From positions 1-55,346 of the forward strand of contig CALVYD010000009.1 in the NCBI GenBank assembly GCA_944371995.1: a DNA stretch of 55,346 bases, in the 5' to 3' direction. Source of the DNA: an uncultured Bacilli bacterium. Lineage in GTDB: Bacteria > Bacillota_I > Bacilli_A > RF39 > UBA660. Under the pieces are notes generated by a model. It saw only the letters and a list, made by a program, of their open reading frames with translations, ran no database searches and had not been told where the DNA came from. Shown here in pieces: positions 18,196-25,463 of the stretch (position 1 is its first letter; the number at the start of each line of letters is the position of its first letter). The position numbers and the translations under genes were made by a program.

Positions 18196-19071
18196 TTATC
18201 TCTTCTTTATTTTTTGTGCAATTGTTTCTATGTCAGAATCGTCACACAAAATATTTAAGTCTTTGTGAATTTCATAGCGATTTGGGATATGAACTGCTTG
18301 AGCTGAATAAAATAATAATGGAATATCAGCTGATTCATGACATCTGTCTGATTCTATTTTTCCTCTAATTAACATTCTATAAGCACCTATAGGATCTAGT
18401 GGAATATTCGCCTCTTTTACAAAATGCTCTTTATCAATTAAATATTTTCTTAATGAATTAAATGCAATATCACCTCTCAAAGTATTAGGTATATAAGATC
18501 CATGTTTACCTTTATACATAAAAAGGTAATCACTAATAGTTGGAACATTTAAACTTTCTTTGTCACCAGTAAAAACTAACAAACAAACATCATTGTTAAT
18601 ATAATTAAAAGTTCTTGTAGGAAAATCTAAAGTCGAATCTTTATGTTTTAATCCATGGTGATATAAAATCCAATATTGCTCAAAGAACAGCTGGAAGTCT
18701 TTTTCTAATATCAACTCTAATTTTAAAGATTTTAAAAAATTAATATATCTTTCTTTTTCTCCAAAAGTTTCTGGTCTAATTAGTATCATACCAATATTAT
18801 CCAAATTAATTTCATTTAGTAAATTTCTATTAGGCATAGTTGATAATAAATTATTGTATAGATGATCTAATTGATCAGTTTTTTGCTCCTTTATAAATTT
18901 AGCAATTGTATCCCCATACATTTTTTTACTTAAAATATCATTAGCAATAAAAAAATCATCAGAGGTTAAAAGGTCATTTTCCGATTTGTAAAGAAAATCT
19001 TTTCCGAATATAGATTCTACCTTATCATAATTATTTAACAATGGATAATATGAAACATTATTCTTTTTCAT
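18196..19071 (-). CDS. Protein with a diverged nucleoside diphosphate kinase-like domain
   Basis: The product (291 residues) has about 90 residues of unfamiliar N-terminal sequence, then a region that aligns by eye with nucleoside diphosphate kinases: GMILIRPETFGEKERYINFL (compare the KPD strand), DVCLLVFTGDKES (compare VVAMVLEG), PNTLRGDIAF (compare GTIRGDFG) and DRCHESADIPLLFYS (compare NxVHGSDSxExAxxEIxLFF). The phosphohistidine would be His245. The usual KPD lysine is Arg and the Asn of N-x-x-H is Asp, so activity may differ. I chose the ATG at 19071, with AGGTG about 5 bases before it, over a TTG at 19098. It overlaps the preceding glycosyltransferase gene by 14 bases. Confidence 0.7.
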   Translation of the reverse strand: MKKNNVSYYPLLNNYDKVESIFGKDFLYKSENDLLTSDDFFIANDILSKKMYGDTIAKFIKEQKTDQLDHLYNNLLSTMPNRNLLNEINLDNIGMILIRPETFGEKERYINFLKSLKLELILEKDFQLFFEQYWILYHHGLKHKDSTLDFPTRTFNYINNDVCLLVFTGDKESLNVPTISDYLFMYKGKHGSYIPNTLRGDIAFNSLRKYLIDKEHFVKEANIPLDPIGAYRMLIRGKIESDRCHESADIPLLFYSAQAVHIPNRYEIHKDLNILCDDSDIETIAQKIKKR

Positions 19072-20203
19072 AAAACACCTCAATATATCTTTCTGCAAAT
19101 TTAATTAAATCATATTTTTCCAACCATAAATCGATTACTAAGCTCTTTTTAATCTTTCCATCTTCTATTATTTTTTCTAGAACATTGGCTAGTTCGTGAC
19201 TGTTGTTTCCAAATATAATACCTGAAGAATTTCCTGTTACTATTTCTTGAAGAGATGGTATTCTAGATAATAATGTAGTTATACCTAGTGATAAAGATTC
19301 TAGTGCAGAATAACCAAAACTTTCTGATTTGCTTGGAATCAAAACTATATCTGCAATTTTATAGCCTTCACAAATTTCAGTAAATTGTATAAACTTGACA
19401 TTGATATCATTTTGGATAGCTAAATTATTTAACAATTTAATATTAGAATCGTATTGAGAATCAAGTCCTGTAAATATAACTTGAAATTTTTTTCGTATTT
19501 TCTTATCTAGAATAGCCAAAGCATTTAAAATCAAATCAGGTCTTTTTTGAATCATTTCTAATCTGCTTGGTAACAGAATTTTTATTAGGTTTTCATTTAC
19601 ATCATATTTTTTTAATAGCTCTGATTTATTTTCATTGCATATTAATCTTTCTCTATTTAATGCGTGAGGAATACAAATGACATTTTGATTTATTAAGTTA
19701 CTCCATTTTAATGAATAAAATTCTGATGGGGAAACAAACTTAGTAAAATTGCTATTAACCTTTTTCATAATAGAAATCATGACTTTAAATTCTTCTTCTG
19801 ATCCCAAAATCATAAATTCTTCATAATTAGAATGTAAAGTAAAAATTCTTTTTTTATTTTCCCAACACTTTAAGAATAAATGGGAATTAAGTTGTATAAA
19901 GTCATATTTTTCAATATTTATTTTTGATTCTATTTCTGTTGCTATGCGAATATAAGAATTATAATTATCTAATTTACCATATTTGTTTGCTATCATATAT
20001 TCATCGGCAATAACATTTTTACCAAATAAATTTAAACTGATATAGTTTATTTTTTCATTTTTATAACTTTTACCAGATAACATATATACATCTACATCAT
20101 TATTTAATCTAGACATTGATATTGCTAAATCTTGTACAAATCTTTCGGTTCCACCAATAGAGTCTTTAGAAACAAACCATGGGTTAATAATTGCTATTTT
20201 CAT
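19058..20203 (-). CDS. Glycosyltransferase family 4 (GT-B)
   Basis: The product (381 residues) opens KIAIINPWFVSKDSIGGTER, the N-terminal GT4 segment with GGTER acceptor/donor loop. The C-terminal half has ILLPSRLEMIQKRPDLILNA, the donor-domain strand typical of GT4, and IVLIPSKSESFGYSALESLS with the E-x7-E motif that retains the nucleotide sugar. It should add a sugar to the product of the cargo operon, on the cytoplasmic side. The ATG at 20203 has GGAG 8 bases upstream; an in-frame GTG is directly before it. It overlaps the previous gene by 20 bases. Confidence 0.9.
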   Translation of the reverse strand: MKIAIINPWFVSKDSIGGTERFVQDLAISMSRLNNDVDVYMLSGKSYKNEKINYISLNLFGKNVIADEYMIANKYGKLDNYNSYIRIATEIESKINIEKYDFIQLNSHLFLKCWENKKRIFTLHSNYEEFMILGSEEEFKVMISIMKKVNSNFTKFVSPSEFYSLKWSNLINQNVICIPHALNRERLICNENKSELLKKYDVNENLIKILLPSRLEMIQKRPDLILNALAILDKKIRKKFQVIFTGLDSQYDSNIKLLNNLAIQNDINVKFIQFTEICEGYKIADIVLIPSKSESFGYSALESLSLGITTLLSRIPSLQEIVTGNSSGIIFGNNSHELANVLEKIIEDGKIKKSLVIDLWLEKYDLIKFAERYIEVFYEKE

Positions 20204-21227
20204 CACTATGACTCCAAACTATATAATTTTTAGTAATATTAGTAGTATATAAATCTTTAGTATATTTTTTAGAAACTAGAAAAGCTCGTTTACTCATAAC
20301 ATAATACTCATCTTCTTGAAAATTAAATTTTATAGGATTTGTATTTGGCTCTATAATATATCCTATATTCTCTTTTTGAACAGTTCTCGAAAATCCAAAT
20401 ATGGTGGATAAAATGACGGGTTTACCTCTAGAAATACCATCGATTAGTGAATTTGGAATATCCTTTGTTAATTTTTTTTGTATAGGGTATACGACAAAAT
20501 CACAATTGTCAAATTCTTCTATTAATTCTTTTTCATTTACATTTAAAATCCTAACTTTGTTTTCTAAACTACGTTTTTCTATTTCTTCTACAAATTTTTT
20601 AGTTTTATTATCTCTTAATAAAACAGTTAAGTAAAAGTTAGGATTCAGAACTAACAAATCCAATAAATATATTAAACCTCTTTCCCTTAATGGATCACCT
20701 TCAGCATTATTCCAACTTGCAAATAATAAATTAACATGAGATAAATCTATAGGTTTATTATTTTGTTTTCTTGGTATTTTAGCAGGAGTATATGAAACAT
20801 GTATTAAAAATTGGTTTATTCCATATTCAATTAATTTTTGTTTATGATAATCATCTTCTACAAAAACTCCAGATAATTTCTTGTACTTTTTTAAATGTTG
20901 AGTATATTTTAGATACGGTTCTCTATACATTGATATATATATTTTTTTACCTGAGATGTTACAAATTATCCTTTTGTATAAAGATGGTTCTTCTTCAAAA
21001 ATATGAATATCATCCTTACTAAATATTACATAGAAAAATAATAGGAAATAATAAATAAAAGGTGGATAAATAAATATTTTATCTTTTCGATCTTCTTTTC
21101 TAAAAGGTTTTTGATTCATAAATCTAGTTGCAGTAACTATTTTACCTCCAGTTTCTTGTAATAAATATTCCATTTGATTTGAAACTGCCTCTTTACTTCG
21201 TTTAAAAAAATCGTTTATTATAAGCAT
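20184..21227 (-). CDS. Glycosyltransferase-like protein (GT-B fold)
   Basis: The 347-residue protein resembles GT4/GT1 glycosyltransferases with a short N-terminal domain: LLIINDFFKRSKEAVSNQ at the start, a hydrophobic stretch PFIYYFLLFFYVIF (about 58-70) that may dip into the membrane, LLFASWNNAEGDPLRERG, and the C-terminal CDFVVYPIQKKLTKDIPNSL followed by IDGISRGKPVI, the place of the E-x7-E motif but without the first Glu. It begins 2 bases after the fusion gene, so translation is coupled. Specific donor and acceptor are unknown. Confidence 0.8.
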   Translation of the reverse strand: MLIINDFFKRSKEAVSNQMEYLLQETGGKIVTATRFMNQKPFRKEDRKDKIFIYPPFIYYFLLFFYVIFSKDDIHIFEEEPSLYKRIICNISGKKIYISMYREPYLKYTQHLKKYKKLSGVFVEDDYHKQKLIEYGINQFLIHVSYTPAKIPRKQNNKPIDLSHVNLLFASWNNAEGDPLRERGLIYLLDLLVLNPNFYLTVLLRDNKTKKFVEEIEKRSLENKVRILNVNEKELIEEFDNCDFVVYPIQKKLTKDIPNSLIDGISRGKPVILSTIFGFSRTVQKENIGYIIEPNTNPIKFNFQEDEYYVMSKRAFLVSKKYTKDLYTTNITKNYIVWSHSDENSNY

Positions 21228-21229
21228 AA

Positions 21230-24200
21230 TTATTTTTCACCCCCGATGATTTTTTCATAATTATCTAAAATATTATTAATGTATTTATCATCTCTATTAT
21301 AAATATCTACAATAGAATATCTATCTTCTCTAGGCAATATGTTTTTTAAAATATTAAATAGTAACCCTCTTGTTACACCAAGTTTATTTATATTATTAAA
21401 TATTCCAATTTTTAAAAGACAATTGTTTATTTCTTTAGATGAATGTCCTTGAATTAATGACATTATTATAATGGAAATTGATACGGAGATACCGTGATGA
21501 ATATTTATATTATGCTCTATTTCTTTTGCTAAAATATGTTCAGATCCACTTTCTGGCCTGCCACAACCGTAAACATTAGTAATCATACCAGCCTTACCAA
21601 CTATATAATATATTTTTTCAATATTGTTAATTATATTCTCAAGAGAATTATTTTTAATAAAATAAATTGTGTCGTTTAATAAATTTTGTGCTTGTTCATA
21701 TATTTTTGAGTCTATATTTTCATGATTATAACTTTCTGCTAATTTCCAATCATATAATGCGGTATAAATAGAAAAGATATCAGCCAAACCATAGAGATTA
21801 AATTTTGATGATTTTTTCAAAAAATCATAGTCAACTAAAATTTTATTAGGAGTTTTTGCAAGAAGTGTTGTCTTTTTATTATTTATAGTTAAAGCAACTT
21901 TATCTGTAGCATAAACATTCGTGGACAGCATGGAAGGTATAGCAATTAAATTTTTATTAGACTGCATTGCTATATATTTACCTATATCTATTGCAGTTCC
22001 ACCACCTAGGGTAACTATATTTGATATAGATAATGGAATATTGTCTATTATTTTATCGATTTTATACTTATCTTTAGTAATATCATAAGTACTTAAACAA
22101 GTTACTTCTTTTTTTATATCTATATTTACTTTTTTTAAAGATGTTGGGGAATAAATTAGCAATGAATCACTTGATAAATCCGCCAAATAATCTTTAATAA
22201 CAGTTTTTATAGTTAAGTCAGAAAAATTATTACTATTTAAATATTTATTCTTAATAATTGAATAAGTTGGTACAGGTACCAATTTTTTTAATAACTTCAA
22301 ATCCTTTTTTTCAATTGTTTTTCTAACTGTTTTAGCACTAATTATATTTTCATCTATTTTAAATCTTGGTACAATAAATACATCAATATTATACGATGGT
22401 AGAATCTCCATAAGGTCTCTATTATATTGTTGAGTTACTTTATCAATCGGCTCATCTCCAACGAAACGCTTTGAAATATTTAATAATGGAGCAACATAAC
22501 AAGCAAACAATTCTATGTCTAATGATGCATCAACTTCAACTTTATCATTAGTTTCTTTATCAAAATAGGATTGAAAAGTCATAAAAGTTCCAAAAACTGT
22601 TCCACTTTCTAAAACTACTACATTTTTCAAGTCTTTACAGCTTTCTTTTGCCATCTCAAATCTATCAATAAATTTAAAATATGATTTATCTTCTTGAACA
22701 ATAAAAACATACAAAGTATCTACTTGTTTTGATGCATATTCAATCAATTTTAAATGCCCATTTGTAAAAGGATTACAATTCATCATTACTGCACCGTTAT
22801 TTGGGGTATTTCTTTTTTTTGATTTTAAAAATTTTAAATATTTTATTAATTCTGGATTTTTATCATAATCGCTATTATTGTTTAATTGAGAACTTTTAAC
22901 CAACTCTGGATTTTTTTGTTGATTTTTAGATTTTAATAAATTTTTGATATTATTAAAAATATACTCTGTTATAATCTCATTTGCTTTAGCATTACAATGA
23001 ACAGGTTCTCCCATAAAATAATCATGCAGTGATGTTTTTTTGTTAATTGCTGAAGCAAATTTTTTTATATCAGTAATTCCAACTTTTTCTAATTGTTTTT
23101 TTTCTTCAGGACTTACTACAAATATAAACATATCATTTTTATGAATATTTAAGGTATCTGCTGTTCTAATATTTTCGTAGAAATCTATAGCTCTAGCACC
23201 GAAATTATTTACTTCATATTCAAGATTACTATTGTTTAATTTTTCTTGTAATAAACTTGGTATTGTGTGTTCATCATCAACGACTGCACCATAAACAATA
23301 CAAGCACCAAAAATATTGATTTTATTAGTATATATTTTTGATTTGTTGGCAGTAAATCTTAATCCATTTATAACTTTACAGTATTGATTGTTAGAATCTG
23401 CTAAATAGCAGACACCATTTTTTAAAATTGTACCTGTCATTTCATTTCTTGAATTAATAAATTCTGTATTAAACATATCACCTAATACATTTTTAACTAT
23501 TTTTCTTACTTCAGGATCTGATAGATTTGAATAATAATATCTATAATGCTTATCAAATGTAATCCTTAATTTTTCACTAAATGACAAATTAGTTAAATCT
23601 TCAGGAACTTGAAATTCGAATAGAATAGTATTATAACATGAGTTGTTATAGAATTCCTTAAAATAAATTAATTCGGAATAATCACATAATTCTTTTATTG
23701 TAATATATTTTCCAATTTCATTATTCATATTATATTTTTGTAAGTCAACTAGCCATCTTCTATAATCATTATTTATATTATCAGTATCAATTATAATAGA
23801 ATCCTTTTCATTAATTTTTGAAATAAATTCTTCTTTATTTGAATCAATTTTGAAACAATTATATTTAGTATTAATAACAATGTAATTATATACTTTACTT
23901 TTTAGTGTCCCCATAATATATATTTTTTTAAATTCCAGTTGTTCTAACGCTTTTGATATTTTTTTATTATTTTTATATAAAGAATCCCATCGTTTTTTAT
24001 TAATCCATAATTTATTATCATTTTGAATTAATTTTAATTCATATAATATATGTTTATTAAAATCTAAAACTGGTAAATATTCGATATCAAATTTATTAAA
24101 TAACTTTTCAATATTTTTATCATCTGCATTACTATGCACATAGATATAATCTTTTAATATCATATCTTTTAAAGTATATTTATTAGTTATAAAGTTTTTA

Positions 24201-24364
24201 TAATTAATTATTCCAATTATTTGCTCATTATCATTAGTTATATATACATTTCTATTAGAATTAAAGAAGTGATTTAAAATGATATTATATGCTGAACTAA
24301 TATCATTCTTAATTAAATTTTCTTTAACTTTAACAATATTATCATTAAGAACATTCCACTCCAT
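21230..24364 (-). CDS. Four-domain fusion: CBS-like, SGNH-like, CitC-like nucleotidyltransferase, glycerol-1-phosphate dehydrogenase-like
   Basis: The 1044-residue protein has (1) a CBS-like pair at about 10-110 (NRNVYITNDNEQIIGIINYK, then EYLPVLDFNKHILYEL); (2) an SGNH-like domain at about 345-480 (INIFGACIVYGAVVDDEHT, YFMGEPVHCNAKANEIITEY) whose nucleophile Ser position is Ala; (3) a CitC-like nucleotidyltransferase at about 523-700 with NPFTNGH (531-537) and ISAKTVRKT; (4) a glycerol-1-phosphate/Fe-alcohol dehydrogenase domain at about 730-1044 with GGGTAIDIGK, SMLSTN and likely metal ligands Asp862, His943 and His957. Together these predict reduction of dihydroxyacetone phosphate or a similar ketone and activation of the resulting polyol phosphate as an NDP derivative. 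It is the first gene of the cargo operon. The final product is inference. Confidence 0.85.
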   Translation of the reverse strand: MEWNVLNDNIVKVKENLIKNDISSAYNIILNHFFNSNRNVYITNDNEQIIGIINYKNFITNKYTLKDMILKDYIYVHSNADDKNIEKLFNKFDIEYLPVLDFNKHILYELKLIQNDNKLWINKKRWDSLYKNNKKISKALEQLEFKKIYIMGTLKSKVYNYIVINTKYNCFKIDSNKEEFISKINEKDSIIIDTDNINNDYRRWLVDLQKYNMNNEIGKYITIKELCDYSELIYFKEFYNNSCYNTILFEFQVPEDLTNLSFSEKLRITFDKHYRYYYSNLSDPEVRKIVKNVLGDMFNTEFINSRNEMTGTILKNGVCYLADSNNQYCKVINGLRFTANKSKIYTNKINIFGACIVYGAVVDDEHTIPSLLQEKLNNSNLEYEVNNFGARAIDFYENIRTADTLNIHKNDMFIFVVSPEEKKQLEKVGITDIKKFASAINKKTSLHDYFMGEPVHCNAKANEIITEYIFNNIKNLLKSKNQQKNPELVKSSQLNNNSDYDKNPELIKYLKFLKSKKRNTPNNGAVMMNCNPFTNGHLKLIEYASKQVDTLYVFIVQEDKSYFKFIDRFEMAKESCKDLKNVVVLESGTVFGTFMTFQSYFDKETNDKVEVDASLDIELFACYVAPLLNISKRFVGDEPIDKVTQQYNRDLMEILPSYNIDVFIVPRFKIDENIISAKTVRKTIEKKDLKLLKKLVPVPTYSIIKNKYLNSNNFSDLTIKTVIKDYLADLSSDSLLIYSPTSLKKVNIDIKKEVTCLSTYDITKDKYKIDKIIDNIPLSISNIVTLGGGTAIDIGKYIAMQSNKNLIAIPSMLSTNVYATDKVALTINNKKTTLLAKTPNKILVDYDFLKKSSKFNLYGLADIFSIYTALYDWKLAESYNHENIDSKIYEQAQNLLNDTIYFIKNNSLENIINNIEKIYYIVGKAGMITNVYGCGRPESGSEHILAKEIEHNINIHHGISVSISIIIMSLIQGHSSKEINNCLLKIGIFNNINKLGVTRGLLFNILKNILPREDRYSIVDIYNRDDKYINNILDNYEKIIGGEK

Positions 24365-24387
24365 AAGACACCTCTAACTACTTTACG

Positions 24388-24424
24388 AAAAAAGGCAGTA
24401 ATCCCATTTTTTAAGATTACTGCC
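24388..24424 (-). terminator. Leader terminator between promoter and first cargo gene
   Basis: GGCAGTAATC and GATTACTGCC form a perfect 10-bp stem with an 11-base loop, followed on the minus strand by six T. It lies about 25 bases before the ATG of the fusion gene and downstream of the promoter at 24474-24501. In that place it would stop most transcripts before the operon unless transcription is antiterminated. I see no strong competing antiterminator stem; only a 6-bp CCCATT/AATGGG pairing touches it. Confidence 0.75.
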
Positions 24425-24473
24425 TAATAAATTTTAATGGGTTGTATATTATACTTCCATAATTTATATATAC

Positions 24474-24501
24474 ATTATATAGTTTAATCAAAAAAAGTCA
24501 A
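24474..24501 (-). promoter_or_regulatory. SigA-type promoter of the cargo operon
   Basis: On the minus strand TTGACT (24501-24496) and TATAAT (24479-24474) are separated by 16 bases. Transcription would start near 24467, giving a leader of about 100 bases that contains the terminator at 24388-24424. Confidence 0.7.
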
Positions 24502-24694
24502 GCTTTTTTTAGTAACAACTATACACAAAGCTATATATATTATGATAAAATGAAACTATCTTATATTTTGAATATAAGAAAAAAAGAGCTTACTTCATAT
24601 TTACTCTTTTTTGTGTTGTTCAATGTCCCTGATTCTTGATTAAAAGATATGGTTCGATTTTCAAACTTTTTGAATTTTTTTCAAGTGTATCTAT

Positions 24695-24820
24695 TTAAAT
24701 ATTACCTTTAAAATTTTCAATGTCACTAATATATCTAAGACTTAAATCATATTTTTCGCCTAATTGTTCGTGTGAAAGTCCTGATTTTTTTCTTAATTTC
24801 AATATATTGCCACCTAGCAT
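24695..24820 (-). CDS. Short XRE-type helix-turn-helix peptide
   Basis: A 41-residue frame follows a GGAGAG RBS and reads GNILKLRKKSGLSHEQLGEK then LSLRYISDIENFKG, which is the first four helices of a Cro/C1-type HTH including the recognition helix. The frame stops directly after it, where such regulators normally continue, so it is either a minimal regulator or a truncated one. It lies 190 bases upstream of the cargo promoter and could regulate it. About 230 bases on its upstream side hold nothing I recognise. Confidence 0.6.
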   Translation of the reverse strand: MLGGNILKLRKKSGLSHEQLGEKYDLSLRYISDIENFKGNI

Positions 24821-25071
24821 ATTTTCTCTCCTTTCAATATCAATTATAAATTATTGTTACTTTACAAATCTACCAAAGTGCTTTGGCACTTTGTCAAAGA
24901 GTTTTAAAATTTAGATAAATTAATATTTGTCTGTTACTTATATTATATCATCTTATTTAAAATAATAATAATTTTGGCACTTAAATAAATACATAAATAA
25001 TAAACCTATTACTTTATACAATCTGTTCTTTTTTGAAACTTGCACAGGAATTAATAAGAATATACATATTG

Positions 25072-25215
25072 TCAAAAAATTAATGCTATGATTTTCATAT
25101 TTGAAAATGCAAATAATATTAAAAAAGTCATAAGCATTAGTAAGTCAATATATAAATCCATCATTTTTATATATTTGCCTAAAGTCTTTTTTATACTTCT
25201 TATTGTTATATACAA
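25072..25215 (-). CDS. Putative small membrane peptide
   Basis: A 47-residue frame with a TTG start and an AAGGGAG RBS 7 bases before it reads TIRSIKKTLGKYIKMMDLYI followed by a hydrophobic stretch DLLMLMTFLILFAF. It begins 4 bases after the stop of another small frame, suggesting a tiny operon near the right border of element 1. It is too short for family assignment; coding is plausible from the RBS and coupling but not proven. Confidence 0.35.
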   Translation of the reverse strand: MYITIRSIKKTLGKYIKMMDLYIDLLMLMTFLILFAFSNMKIIALIF

Positions 25216-25219
25216 AATA

Positions 25220-25336
25220 TCACTCCCTTGTCCTATATCTTCTACGATACATATTTCGTTGTGTCATTATAGAACTAACTGCTTCTCCCATATTATCACT
25301 ACCATATTCTTTTTTCCATAATCTAATTCCTTTCAA
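25220..25336 (-). CDS. Putative small basic peptide near the right attachment site
   Basis: A 38-residue frame (possible TTG start at 25336, or ATG further in) reads WKKEYGSDNMGEAVSSIMTQ and ends in a strongly basic tail MYRRRYRTRE. It is the first of two very small frames between the right attachment site and the HTH gene. Its location, size and basic tail would fit a recombination directionality factor or a DNA-binding peptide, but no family is recognised and no RBS is seen for the TTG. Confidence 0.3.
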   Translation of the reverse strand: MKGIRLWKKEYGSDNMGEAVSSIMTQRNMYRRRYRTRE

Positions 25337-25463
25337 AATCAGATATAATAGACGCCTAAATTTGTATGTTACCTATGTAATGCAACCTATCAAAAAGTTG
25401 CAATTTTTTTCATTTTTTTCACTTTTTTTCATAAAAATTAATTTTCTCCCTAAATTATCAAAA

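Noticed and set aside
24403-24441. Antiterminator stem competing with the cargo leader terminator
   Set aside because: Only a 6-bp CCCATT/AATGGG pairing exists and it overlaps the terminator stem by one base, too weak to claim a riboswitch.
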